In this document: positions 7,284 to 16,989 of the stretch, one piece after another
Layout: every line of letters starts with the position of its first letter
How positions within the stretch are numbered: the first letter of the stretch is position 1
Origin: Acidobacteriota bacterium
GTDB taxonomy: Bacteria > Acidobacteriota > Thermoanaerobaculia > Gp7-AA8
Reading direction: 5' to 3'
Assembly (NCBI GenBank): GCA_019244185.1
Contig: JAFATB010000014.1
Span: 561,587 to 625,586, forward strand
DNA: 64,000 nt
Made by a program: the position numbers and the translations under genes
Notes under the pieces: model-generated
Database searches by the model: none
What the model saw: only the letters and a program-made list of their open reading frames with translations
What the model was told of the DNA's origin: nothing

Positions 7284-9683
7284 TCAGCGCACCGCGCGGC
7301 GCCGCGTCGGCAGCACGATCGCGGGCGTCGACGCGGGACCCACGCCGGCGTCGTTGAACGCGCGGACGCGCAGGCCGACGACGACGCCGGTGAATCCGAA
7401 GCGGATCGTGGCGGCGTGCGTGTTCGCGTCGTACCACCCTTCGACTTCGTTCCAGGTGCCGTCGTTGATGCGGTACTCGATGCGATAGCCGTTCACGGGC
7501 TGCGACGGTGCGGTCCAGTCGACGGTGATCAGGCCGTCGTGCGGCGTCGCCGAAACGCGCGGCACGACGGGCAGCTCGGGCAGCGGAATCGAGTCGGCGA
7601 TCTGCATCACGATGCGCCGCGAGCCGTGATGCGGCGCATCGGGCCGCGGTGCGATCGTGATGAGCGCAGCGTTGCCGTCCGGCAGCGCGGTCCATTGCGC
7701 GGGAGTATCGGCCGCGTACGTCGTGCGCAGGGTGACGGTGCCGTCGTGCGCGAGCAGCACGGCCTTTCCGTGATGCGTGATCCCGACGCCGCCGCTCACG
7801 GCCCGCACGATCGCCGCGTTCGTGTAGCGCGGTTGGTCCTGAAGAACAGAGACGGGAGCCCCGACCTTTGTCCCGTCGGCTCCGATGCGTTGCATCAGCT
7901 CCTCGGTACCCCTCTGCCAAACGGCGACGAAGGACTCTCCGTCCCACGCCACGCCGCCCGCCAAATCGATCTCGTCATCGAGAAGGATGGCCGTTCCATC
8001 GATGGGCTGGAGAGCTGGCGTGAGGCGGACCGCCTCGAGGCGAGAAGTTCCCACGTTACAAATCAGGCCGCAGTGCTCGTACGTTTTGCTCCAGACCGCG
8101 AGCAGCTCTGTGCCGTTGAAGGCAATCGTCGCGTCAAAGGGAACGATGTCGTCGACGGTATGCTGGAGAAGGACCGGCGGGAGAAGCGTACCGGAGGGTG
8201 TGATCTCGGCGCCGAGGAGATTGAGCGTGAGGTCGAACCCGACACCATCGGGCGCATCGTCATCCGCCCATCCGACCACGACGTAGCCGCGGCCGTTGGC
8301 GGCGAGATCCATCGGCTCAAATGGCAAGGGACCGGTGGTCCCGGTGAGACGTCCCCGCGAGTCGAAGACGCGGACGACATATTCAAATGACGCATTGCGT
8401 ACCACGAGCGCGAAGCCGCTAACGTCGCTCGCAGCGATGAGCGGCGTCTCTCCGTTAGCGACGACGCCCTCAGTCCAGCTTCCGTCACGCTGCCGCAGGC
8501 CGATATGCAGTTTGTTCTCGTCATCCGGCGACTCGTTCCATGCGACGAACGTCGTGTCCGCCGAGGACGCCGCGACGCTGTTCTGTTGATCGGTCGCCGC
8601 GATCGCCGCCGGCGTGCCGTTGCCGGCAGCGGACGCATTGCGCACGACGATGGGGTTGACCGACTCGTACGTTCTCCAGGCGATCGTGACCGCGCCGTTC
8701 ACCGCGGCGAGACTGGTCATGGTGTCGAAGTTCACTGCCGCGGTGGGCTCGTTCGCGACGACACGGCCGGCCGTTGCATCGACGCGAACGATCCGCACCT
8801 CGTATGATTCCGCGCCCACGGCGACATACGCCACCGTGTACGACGAGCCGTTCCACACGACGGATGGACTATTGAACGGCACGGTATAAGCCGTCGTGGG
8901 CTCCGCGAGCGAGAATCTCGGCTCGACCACACCGTCCCGGCGCACGCGCGCCGCGCTCACCTCGCCCAGCTTGTTCGTCCAGACGGCGAGCGCGTCGGAT
9001 GGGCCGCTCGCGATGGCGACACCCGTCGGCTCGAACCCGGACAAGACGCCAGTCTGCGACTCCAGCAGTCCGTTCGCCGTGTACTGAAGCACGCGCACGA
9101 CGCCGTCGTGGATGCCGACTCCGGCAAAGCGGCTGCCGTTGGCGGTGAGTTGCTGCGGCCCGTGCGTGGCGGTGCCGTACGGGTCGTTCGTCGCCTGGCC
9201 GCTCAGCGTCAGAAGTTGCGATCGCCATTCGAAGCCGTAGAGGTACGTGAGCAGGAGGTTCTGGCCATTGCTCGCCAGCGCCGGCGCGGAGCCCTGCGTC
9301 AGCACGAACGCGGGGCCGAGCGGCTCGCCGGTCGTGCCGTCGAGGAGGCGGCCATAGATCGTGTACGGATCATTGGTCGCGGTTGCCGCGAGCAGGAACT
9401 GCGTGCCGGTCCACACGATCGCCGCCTGATTCGTGGCCGGAAACACCAGCCGTCCGACGCGCTTCTCGCCGTGAGCCAGACGCGTGAAGCGCAATCCGTC
9501 CAGCGTGTTCCAGAGGAGGAAGACGTCGCGGCCGTTGGCGACGAGCTGCGGCCGCGCGTCGTACGCGCCGTAGCGTGTATTCGTGAGGGGAAAGGGGGCG
9601 CCGAGGTGCGTGGGTTGGGCCGTGAGCGTCGTTGCGAGAACGAGCGTGAAGAGCGCGGCGACAGCGGTACGCAGATGCGGCAT
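7284..9683 (-). CDS. Secreted repeat protein with a C-terminal fibronectin type III domain
   Basis: A 799-residue exported protein. The signal peptide is MPHLRTAVAALFTLVLATTLTAQ. The body is a series of beta-rich units of the type G-x-x-x-L/F-L-x-x-W/A followed by R-x-L-D-x-x-G (for example GRDVFLLWNTLDGLRFTR, DALAVWTNKLGEVSAARV, TTFVAWNESPDDENKLHIG), suggesting a beta-propeller or solenoid. An Fn3 domain occupies about residues 690-790 (ISVDW-type core, GYRIEYRINDGTW, RVRAFNDAGVG). The protein ends in TRRRAVR. It is paralogous in style to the protein at 16990-18957. The ATG at 9683 is preferred over 9692 because a TATATT box sits 7 nt upstream of it. Function is unknown. Confidence 0.8.
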   Translation of the reverse strand: MPHLRTAVAALFTLVLATTLTAQPTHLGAPFPLTNTRYGAYDARPQLVANGRDVFLLWNTLDGLRFTRLAHGEKRVGRLVFPATNQAAIVWTGTQFLLAATATNDPYTIYGRLLDGTTGEPLGPAFVLTQGSAPALASNGQNLLLTYLYGFEWRSQLLTLSGQATNDPYGTATHGPQQLTANGSRFAGVGIHDGVVRVLQYTANGLLESQTGVLSGFEPTGVAIASGPSDALAVWTNKLGEVSAARVRRDGVVEPRFSLAEPTTAYTVPFNSPSVVWNGSSYTVAYVAVGAESYEVRIVRVDATAGRVVANEPTAAVNFDTMTSLAAVNGAVTIAWRTYESVNPIVVRNASAAGNGTPAAIAATDQQNSVAASSADTTFVAWNESPDDENKLHIGLRQRDGSWTEGVVANGETPLIAASDVSGFALVVRNASFEYVVRVFDSRGRLTGTTGPLPFEPMDLAANGRGYVVVGWADDDAPDGVGFDLTLNLLGAEITPSGTLLPPVLLQHTVDDIVPFDATIAFNGTELLAVWSKTYEHCGLICNVGTSRLEAVRLTPALQPIDGTAILLDDEIDLAGGVAWDGESFVAVWQRGTEELMQRIGADGTKVGAPVSVLQDQPRYTNAAIVRAVSGGVGITHHGKAVLLAHDGTVTLRTTYAADTPAQWTALPDGNAALITIAPRPDAPHHGSRRIVMQIADSIPLPELPVVPRVSATPHDGLITVDWTAPSQPVNGYRIEYRINDGTWNEVEGWYDANTHAATIRFGFTGVVVGLRVRAFNDAGVGPASTPAIVLPTRRRAVR

Positions 9684-9690
9684 GACGAGC

Positions 9691-9733
9691 AATATATGTG
9701 GTTATGCCATAAAGCGCCAGCCCCACCTACAAT
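9691..9733. promoter_or_regulatory. Divergent leaderless-type promoters
   Basis: On the minus strand, TATATT (9691-9696) is 7 nt from the ATG at 9683. On the plus strand, TACAAT (9728-9733) is 9 nt from the ATG at 9743. Neither gene has a Shine-Dalgarno. Both mRNAs are likely to start at or very near the initiation codon. Confidence 0.55.
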
Positions 9734-9742
9734 ACGCGCCGC

Positions 9743-11194
9743 ATGAGCGGCGGAATCTCATTCGGGACGGATGGCTGGCGCGCCGTCATTGCGGAAACGT
9801 TCACCTTCGACAACGTGCGGCGCGTGGCCGACGCCATCGCCGTCGCGGCACGCGGCCTCAAGCCGCCCGACGACATCGATGCGAACGCGCTCCTCGTCGG
9901 CTTCGACCGCCGCTTTCTGTCGCGCGAGTTCGCCGGCGTCGTGGCGGAAGCGCTGCGCGCGGCCGGCTATCGCGTGCTGCTCTCCGATCGCCCGACGCCG
10001 TCGCAGACGATCTCCTTCACCGCGAAACACCGCAAGGTCCTCGGCGGCGTCGTCGTGACCGCGAGCCACAATCCCGCGACGTACAACGGCCTCAAATTCA
10101 AAGCGTGGTACGGCGGCTCCGCGCTGCCCGAGACGTACGCCGCGATCTCCGCGAGCGTCGGGCAACGCGACGCGCGCGACGGCGGCACGATCGAGGAGAC
10201 GAACATCCTCGACGACTACCTCGATGCGCTGCGCGCGCAGCTCGATCTCGCGCTGCTCAAGAACGCGCGCCTCGCGATCCTGCACGATCCCATTCACGGC
10301 GTCGCCGCGTCGCTGCCGTCGAAGATCCTCGGCCTCGACTACACCGGTGCGCATCGCATTCTCGAGCGCGACGCGCGTCCGATCGAGACCACGATCGTCG
10401 ACGGCATCCGCGGCGAGGTGAATCCCGGCTTCGGCGGCGTCAATCCCGAGCCGATCCCGGAGAACGTCAACGCCGCGCGCAACGTGATGCTCGCCAACGA
10501 CTACGACCTCGCCATCTGCAACGACGGCGACGCCGACCGCCTCGGCATCCTCGACCAGCGCGGCAACTTCGTCTCGCCGCACAAAGTCATCTCGCTCCTC
10601 GCGCTCTATCTCGTGCGTGAGAAGAAGCGCGCGGGCGAGCTCGTGAAGACGTTCTCCACGACGCGCCTCATCGAGAAAGTCGCGCGCAGCCTCGGCGCGA
10701 CGCTGCACGAGACGCCAATCGGGTTCAAGTACGTCGCCGATCTCATGCTGACGCGCGATGTCCTCATCGGCGGCGAAGAGAGCGGCGGCATCGGCATCGG
10801 CGCGTTTCTCCCCGAGCGCGACGGCGTGCTGTCGGGACTCCTCGTCGCGGAAGCCGTCGCGTACTACGGTCTGCCGCTCTCCGATCTCATCGAGCGGATG
10901 GAGAAGGAGTTCGGCGCGCTGCATTACGACCGCCGCGACGTGCATCGTCCGATGGAGCAGTGCGCGCGGCTCATCGAGCGCGTTCGCGCGGGCGCGCTCG
11001 ACGGCGCGTTCGGCGTCGCGTTCGCGCGGCTCGAGGAGACCGACGGCGTCAAGATGAACTTCGCGGACGGCTCGTGGCTGCTCTTCCGCAAGTCGGGCAC
11101 CGAGCCGATCATCCGCCTCTATTGCGAGAGTCCCGATCCGGAGCTCGTGCAGTCGATGCTGGCCACGGCGATGCGCGAACTGGATCGCGGCTGA
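9743..11194 (+). CDS. Phosphoglucomutase/phosphomannomutase (alpha-D-phosphohexomutase)
   Basis: A 483-residue enzyme that interconverts hexose 1- and 6-phosphates in the cytoplasm through a phosphoserine. All four family signatures are intact: the N-terminus ISFGTDGWRAVI, the phosphoserine loop VVTASHNPATYNGLKFK (about residues 108-124), the Mg-binding loop NDGDADRLGIL (about 256-266), the sugar-binding loop GGEESGGIGIG (about 343-353), and the phosphate-binding loop RKSGTEPIIRLY (about 447-458). Length is normal for the bacterial family. Whether glucose, mannose or glucosamine phosphate is preferred is not decided by sequence alone. The expected product would supply surface glycans or glycogen. 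Confidence 0.93.
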   Translation: MSGGISFGTDGWRAVIAETFTFDNVRRVADAIAVAARGLKPPDDIDANALLVGFDRRFLSREFAGVVAEALRAAGYRVLLSDRPTPSQTISFTAKHRKVLGGVVVTASHNPATYNGLKFKAWYGGSALPETYAAISASVGQRDARDGGTIEETNILDDYLDALRAQLDLALLKNARLAILHDPIHGVAASLPSKILGLDYTGAHRILERDARPIETTIVDGIRGEVNPGFGGVNPEPIPENVNAARNVMLANDYDLAICNDGDADRLGILDQRGNFVSPHKVISLLALYLVREKKRAGELVKTFSTTRLIEKVARSLGATLHETPIGFKYVADLMLTRDVLIGGEESGGIGIGAFLPERDGVLSGLLVAEAVAYYGLPLSDLIERMEKEFGALHYDRRDVHRPMEQCARLIERVRAGALDGAFGVAFARLEETDGVKMNFADGSWLLFRKSGTEPIIRLYCESPDPELVQSMLATAMRELDRG

Positions 11195-11222
11195 AATGCT
11201 AGGATTTCGCGCGGAGAACCAC

Positions 11223-13586
11223 GTGTCGACACCTGAGACCCAGACCACGCGTACGCAGTTCACGCGCGAGAGCATCATCGAGGATTACCGGATCGCCGTC
11301 CGGAGCCGCCACGCGAGTCTCATCGGCCGGCGCGAAGTGCTGACCGGCAAGGCGAAGTTCGGCATCTTCGGCGACGGCAAGGAGATCGCGCAGCTGGCGT
11401 GGGCGCGCGCGTTCCGCCGCGGCGACTGGCGCTCCGGCTACTACCGCGATCAGACGTTCATGTTCGCCGTCGGCGCGGCCACGCTCGACGAGTTCTTCGC
11501 GCAGCTCTACGCCGACGCCGACGTCACGCGCGATCCGTGGAGCGCGGGGCGTTCGATGGACGCGCACTTCGCGTCGCGCTTTCTCGACGACGACGGCAAC
11601 TGGAAGTCGCAGCTCGACGCCTACAACGTCTCCGCCGACGTCTCGCCGACCGGCTCGCAGATGCCGCGCCTCGTCGGCCTCGGCTGGGCGTCGCGGCTCT
11701 ACCGCGAGCTCGGCATCGATGGCGGCCGCTTCTCGCGCAATGGCGACGAGATCGCGTGGGGCACGATCGGCAACGCGAGCTGCGCGGAAGGGATGTTCTG
11801 GGAGTCGCTCAACGCGGGCGGCGTGCTCGGCATCCCGATGATCGTCTCGATCTGGGACGACGGCTACGGCATCTCCGTGCCGAACGAGCACCAGATCACG
11901 AAGGGCGATCTCTCCGAACTGCTGAAGGGTTTTCAGCGCGAGCCGAAATCGAAACAAGGCTACGACATCTACACCGTCCGCGCGTGGGACTACGCCGCGC
12001 TGTGCGAGACGTACATCGCCGCGGCGACGATCGTGCGGCACGAGCACGTCCCCGCGATCATTCACGTCATCGAAGTCACGCAGCCGCAGGGACATTCGAC
12101 CTCCGGCAGCCACGAGCGCTACAAGTCGAAAGAGCGGCTCGAGTTCGAGAACGAGTTCGACGGCATCAAGCGGATGCGCGACTGGATGATCGCGCAGGGC
12201 ATCGCGACGGCCGAGGAGTTGGATGGATTCGAGAAGGACGACGTGAACCTCGTGCGCGAGGCGCAGCGCCGCGCGTGGGAGGCGTATCGCGCGCCGATCG
12301 ACGCGGAAGTGCGCGACGCGATCGGCATTCTCGACCGGCTCGGCGCGCAGGAGCTGAAGAGCGAGCTGCAGCGCACGCAGGCGCCGTATCACCGCGACGC
12401 GGTGCGCGCGGTCGCCAGCGCGGTCATTCAGACGCGCGACGAAAGCGCCGCGGAGTGGCTGCGCGCGCGCATGGCGGAGGGCGACGAGCGCTACGACTCG
12501 CACCTCTACAGCGGCGGCGCGCAGTCCGCGCTGCGCATCGAAGAAGTGAAGGCCGAATACGCGGCCGACGCGCCGTCGCTCAACGGCTTCGAGATTCTTA
12601 ATCAGTGCTTCGAACAGGCGCTGCGCCGCGACGAGCGCGTGCTGATCTTCGGCGAAGACGTCGGCAAGCTCGGCGACGTCAACCAGGGCTGCCTCGGCTT
12701 GCAGGAAAAGTTCGGCGTCTGCCGCGTCGGCGACACCGGCATCCGCGAGACGACCATCGCCGGGCAGGCAATCGGCGCCGCGCTGCGCGGCTTCCGTCCC
12801 ATCGCCGAGATTCAGTATCTCGATTACATCCTGTACGCGCTGCAGATCCTCTCGGACGATCTCGCGACGACGCGCTGGCGTTCGGCGGGCGGGCAGAAAG
12901 CGCCGGCGATCATCCGCACGCGCGGACATCGCCTCGAAGGCATCTGGCACTCCGGCTCGCCGATGGCCGGCATTCTCAACCTCGTGCGCGGCATCTACCT
13001 CTGCGTGCCGCGCAACATGACGCAGGCCGCGGGCTTCTACAACACGCTGCTGCGCGCGGACGATCCGGCCATCGTCGTCGAAGTGCTGAACGGCTATCGC
13101 TCGAAGGAAAAGCTGCCGGCGAACGTCGGCGACTTCACGGTGCCGCTCGGCGTGCCCGAGGTGTTGCGCGAAGGGCGCGATGTCACGCTGGTGTCGTACG
13201 GCGCGACGCTGCGCATCGTGCAGGAAACGGCGGATCTGCTCGCGACCGTCGGCATCGACGCGGAAGTCATCGACGTGCAGACGCTGCTGCCGTTCGATCT
13301 GCGCGGCATCATCGCGGAGTCGGTGAAGAAGACGAACCGCGTCGTGTTCATCGATGAAGACGTTCCCGGCGGCGCGTCGGCGTTCATGCTGCAGAACGTG
13401 CTCGAGCGCGATCGCGCCTACGAATGGCTCGACTCCGAGCCGCGCACGATCGCGGCGAAGGAACATCGTCCCGCGTATGGCTCCGACGGCGACTACTGGT
13501 CGAAGCCGAACCGCGAGACGATCTTCGCCGGCGTCTACGATCTGATGCGCGAGACGGACCCGCGCAAGTTCCCGCGCATTTTCTGA
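11223..13586 (+). CDS. Fused E1 alpha/beta subunits of a 2-oxoacid dehydrogenase (thiamine-diphosphate)
   Basis: A single 787-residue chain carries both E1 halves of a branched-chain 2-oxoacid or pyruvate dehydrogenase type enzyme. The alpha half (about residues 1-430) holds the thiamine-diphosphate region GTIGNASCAEGMFWESLNAG (about 180) and WDDGYGISVPNEHQI (about 210). The beta half (about 440-787) starts near LNGFEILNQCFEQALRRD and has FGEDVG, GIRETTIAGQAIGAALRG and the transketolase C-terminal domain (VTLVSYGATLRIVQE). No E2 or E3 gene is nearby, so the partner is elsewhere. GTG at 11223 has GGAG 6 nt upstream and a TAGGAT box at 11200. An ATG at 11196 is in frame but has no ribosome-binding site. 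Confidence 0.88.
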   Translation: MSTPETQTTRTQFTRESIIEDYRIAVRSRHASLIGRREVLTGKAKFGIFGDGKEIAQLAWARAFRRGDWRSGYYRDQTFMFAVGAATLDEFFAQLYADADVTRDPWSAGRSMDAHFASRFLDDDGNWKSQLDAYNVSADVSPTGSQMPRLVGLGWASRLYRELGIDGGRFSRNGDEIAWGTIGNASCAEGMFWESLNAGGVLGIPMIVSIWDDGYGISVPNEHQITKGDLSELLKGFQREPKSKQGYDIYTVRAWDYAALCETYIAAATIVRHEHVPAIIHVIEVTQPQGHSTSGSHERYKSKERLEFENEFDGIKRMRDWMIAQGIATAEELDGFEKDDVNLVREAQRRAWEAYRAPIDAEVRDAIGILDRLGAQELKSELQRTQAPYHRDAVRAVASAVIQTRDESAAEWLRARMAEGDERYDSHLYSGGAQSALRIEEVKAEYAADAPSLNGFEILNQCFEQALRRDERVLIFGEDVGKLGDVNQGCLGLQEKFGVCRVGDTGIRETTIAGQAIGAALRGFRPIAEIQYLDYILYALQILSDDLATTRWRSAGGQKAPAIIRTRGHRLEGIWHSGSPMAGILNLVRGIYLCVPRNMTQAAGFYNTLLRADDPAIVVEVLNGYRSKEKLPANVGDFTVPLGVPEVLREGRDVTLVSYGATLRIVQETADLLATVGIDAEVIDVQTLLPFDLRGIIAESVKKTNRVVFIDEDVPGGASAFMLQNVLERDRAYEWLDSEPRTIAAKEHRPAYGSDGDYWSKPNRETIFAGVYDLMRETDPRKFPRIF

Positions 13587-13918
13587 TGACGACTCCCGCG
13601 CGCACGCCCGAGCCTCCGTACTACGCGGTCATCTTCACCTCGCGTCGCACGGAAGGTGACGACGGCTACGGCGACATGACCGCGAAGATGATGGAGCTCG
13701 CGCCGCAGCAGCCCGGCTTCCTCGGCGTCGAGTCCGCGCGCGGCGCCGACGGCCTCGGCATCACGGTCTCGTACTGGGAGAGCGAGGAAGCGATCGCGAA
13801 CTGGCGCAGCCACGCGGAGCATCGCATCGCACAGGCGAACGGCCGCGGCCGCTGGTACGCGGAGTTCGTCACGCGCGTCGCGAAAGTCGAGCGCGCGCGG
13901 TCGTTCGCGCGGGAGTAG
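13586..13918 (+). CDS. Antibiotic biosynthesis monooxygenase (ABM) domain protein
   Basis: A 110-residue single-domain protein with the dimeric alpha/beta-barrel ABM pattern: YYAVIFTSRRTEGDDGYGDM at the start, the AQQ/PGFLGVESAR strand, ITVSYWESEEAIANWRSHAEH (the W-x-x-x-x-x-x W-x-x-x-x-x-H signature), and WYAEFVTRVAKVER at the end. Such proteins are small oxygenases, haem-degrading enzymes or stress proteins, and the substrate is not predictable. The ATG shares one base with the preceding stop codon (TGATG), so it is translationally coupled to the E1 gene. Confidence 0.85.
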   Translation: MTTPARTPEPPYYAVIFTSRRTEGDDGYGDMTAKMMELAPQQPGFLGVESARGADGLGITVSYWESEEAIANWRSHAEHRIAQANGRGRWYAEFVTRVAKVERARSFARE

Positions 13919-13929
13919 ACTTCGGGGCG

Positions 13930-16900
13930 ATGCTCGCCGAGCTGCTTCTGAAGTGGCCGTTGCTCCGCCAGATGCGCGGCGGCGGCGACGGCACCGGTGC
14001 CGAGGCGCTGAGCGAGCGGACGCGAGGACTGCGCAAGAAGAATGAAGAGACGCAGGTCGCGCGGTCGATTTGTCCGTATTGCGCCGTCGGTTGCGGACAG
14101 CTCGTCTTCCACCGCGAGAACAAAGTCGTCAGCATCGAAGGCGATCCCGCGTCGCCGATCTCGCGCGGACATCTGTGTCCGAAAGGCGCGGCGAGCCACG
14201 AGCTCGTAACGCACGCGGGACGCGCGACGAAGGTGAAGTACCGCGCGCCGTACGCGAGCACGTGGAGCGAGCTCGATCTCGAGACCGCGACGGCGATGGT
14301 CGCGGATCGCATCTGGGATTCGCGCAACCGCACCTTCGACGCGGATGCGAATCACACCACCGGCGTCGCGCACCTCGGCGGTGCGACGCTCGACATCGAA
14401 GAGAACTACCTCATCAAGAAACTCTTCACCGCGGGACTGGGGATGGTCTGCCTGAGCAATCAGGCGCGGATATGACACAGCTCCACGGTGCCCGGTCTGG
14501 GCACCTCCTTCGGCCGCGGCGGCGCAACGACCGCGCAGCAGGACCTCGCCAACGCCGATGCGATTTTGATCATGGGCTCCTCGATGGCCGAGAACCATCC
14601 GGTCGGCTTCCAGTGGGTCATCGAGGCGCGCGAGAAAAACGGCGCGAAGATCATCCACGTCGATCCGCGCTTCACGCGCACGTCCGCGATGGCGGACTAC
14701 TGGCTACCGCTGCGCGCCGGCAGCGATCTGGTCTTCCTCGGCGCGCTGATCAACTATGTAATTAGTAGCCAGCGCGAGTTCCGCGAGTACGTCGTGCACT
14801 ACACGAACGCCGCGACGATCCTGCGCGAGGACTTCCGCGACGCCGACGACCTCGGCGGCGTCTTCTCCGGCTGGGACCCGGAGACGAAGACCTACGATCC
14901 GACGACGTGGCTCTACGAGGGTGCGAAGCCGGAGCCCGCGCCGGGGATGGATCCGAAGGCGGGAGGTCACGGAAAAGACCGCGGCGGCGAATCGCAGAAC
15001 GACGAGAAGCCGCGACGCGACGAAACGCTCGAGCATCCGCGCTGCGTCTTCCAGGTGCTCAAGCGCCACTTCGCGCGCTACACGCCGGAGCTCGTCGAGC
15101 AAGCGTGCGGCATTCCGCGCGACGCGTTCCTCGAGATCGCCGATGTCTACACGAGCGCGTCCGGTCCCGAGAAAACGGGCGCGATTTGCTACGCCGTCGG
15201 CTGGACGCAACACTCGACGGGCGTGCAGACGATTCGCGCCGCATCGATCCTGCAGTTGCTCCTCGGCAACATCGGACGTCCCGGCGGCGGCATCATGGCG
15301 CTGCGCGGACACGCGTCGATCCAGGGCTCGACCGACATCCCGACGCTGTACGACATCCTGCCCGGCTATCTGCCGATGCCGGTCGCGGAAGATGCAGACC
15401 TGCACGCGTACCTGAAACGCAACCAGTCGCCGAAAGGCTGGTGGTACAACATCGACAAGTACATGATCTCGCTGCTCAAGGCCTACTACGGTGAGGCCGC
15501 GACGCGCGAGAACGATTTCGGCTTCGCGTGGTTGCCGCGCCTCACCGGCGATCATTCGTACTTTGCGTACTCGTTCGACATGGCGGACGGCGCGCTCGAA
15601 GGGCTGATCGTCATGGGACAGAACCCGGCGGTCGGCTCGCCGAACGCGAAGCTGCACCGCGAAGGGTTCGGCAAGCTGCAGTGGCTCGTCGTGCGCGACA
15701 TGGTCGAGATCGAGACGGCGACGTTCTGGCAGGACTCGCCCGACACGATCGGCACGGAAGTCTTCTTCTTCCCCGCGGCGTCGCACGTCGAGAAGGAAGG
15801 GACGTTCACGAACACGCAGCGCCTGTTGCAGTGGCGCGAGAAAGCGGTCGAGCCGCCCGGCGACGCGCGCAGCGAGCTGCACTTCGTCATCGATCTCGGC
15901 CGGCGTCTGAAAGCGCGCGCGACGAACGCGGCGCGCGACGCGGGACTGCGCGCGCTGACGTGGGACTACGCGGATGAAGACGCCGACGAAGTGCTGCGCG
16001 AGATCCACGGCAGTCCGCACATCAAGCACTTCGGCGAGTTGAAGAACGACGGCTCGACGTACTGCGGCTGCTGGATTTACTCCGGCGTGTACGACGGAAA
16101 GAACCGCGCGAACGGTCGCGAGCCTCGCGGACGCTACGGCCACGGCTGGGGCTACGCCTGGCCGCTCGACCGGCGGATTCTCTACAACCGCGCGTCCGCG
16201 CGTCCCGACGGCGCGCCGTGGAGCGAGCGCAAGGCGCTCGTGTGGTGGGACGAGGCGAAGGGCGACTGGACGGGACACGACGTCGCCGACATCACGCGCG
16301 GCAAGCGTCCCGACTACGTGCCGAACGACGAGAAAGGCGGCGACGAGGCACTGCCCGGCATCGCGCCATTCATCATGCATCCCGACGGCATGGGCTGGCT
16401 GTGGGTGCCGTCGGGCTTGAAGGACGGTCCGCTGCCGGTGCACTACGAGCCGCTGGAGTCGAACGTGCGCAATCCGCTGTATCCGGAGCGGCAGACGAAT
16501 CCCGCGGCGCAGGCGTTCGAGCGCGATGACAACGTCTACGCGAGCTCGCCCGATCCGCGGTTTCCGTACGTCCTCACGACCTACCGCCTGACGGAGCACC
16601 ATACGGCAGGAGGGATGTCGCGCACGCTCTCCCACCTGGCGGAACTGCAGCCGGAGCTCTTTGCGGAACTCTCTCCGGAATTGGCGCGGGAGATCGGCGT
16701 GGCGAACGGCGACGTCGTGATCGTCTCGACGGCGCGTGCATCGATCCGCGCGCGTGCGCTGGTGACGACGCGCATGCCGTCGCTCGACGTCGCCGGACAG
16801 CGCGTGCATCAGGTCGGCCTGCCGTATCACTGGGGACCGAGCGGCCTCGCAAAAGGGGACGTCGTCAACGACCTCCTCGCGATCTCCGAGGAGCCGAACG

Positions 16901-16950
16901 TGAGGATCTTCGAATCGAAGGGACTCACGTGCAAGGTCGAGCGCGCCTGA
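13930..16950 (+). CDS. fdnG: Formate dehydrogenase catalytic subunit with selenocysteine at an in-frame UGA
   Basis: The gene encodes a 1006-residue molybdopterin oxidoreductase that oxidises formate. It is broken by TGA at 14473-14475, codon 182. That codon follows LSNQARI and precedes HSSTVPGLGTSFGRG, exactly the position of selenocysteine in E. coli FdnG (NQAR-x-U-H). A SECIS hairpin follows, so the UGA is read as Sec. The [4Fe-4S] ligands are C48, C51, C55 and C83 (SICPYCAVGCGQ, HLCPKGA). Molybdopterin-binding segments include VDPRFTRTSAMADYW and the C-terminal LTTYRLTEHHTAGGMSRTL. Length is close to FdnG (about 1015). Unlike FdnG, the N-terminus lacks a twin-arginine signal, so the enzyme probably faces the cytoplasm. 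A TAGACT box 8 nt before the ATG suggests leaderless expression. Confidence 0.95.
14473..14505 (+). promoter_or_regulatory. UGA Sec codon and bacterial SECIS element
   Basis: Eleven nucleotides after the UGA, a perfect 7-bp stem (GGTGCCC/GGGCACC, 14487-14505) closes the pentaloop GGTCT. E. coli fdhF and fdnG SECIS elements present the same GGUCU apical loop at the same distance to SelB. Stem, loop and spacing all fit, so recoding is well supported. It implies selA, selB, selC and selD elsewhere in the genome. Confidence 0.93.
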
Positions 16951-16989
16951 CCCGACGTTCCGCGCGCGCGCCGCGTATTCGTCGTTGTC

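Noticed and set aside
14488..16950. A separate gene starting at GTG 14488
   Set aside because: This is the second half of the selenoprotein, and its start would lie inside the SECIS hairpin.
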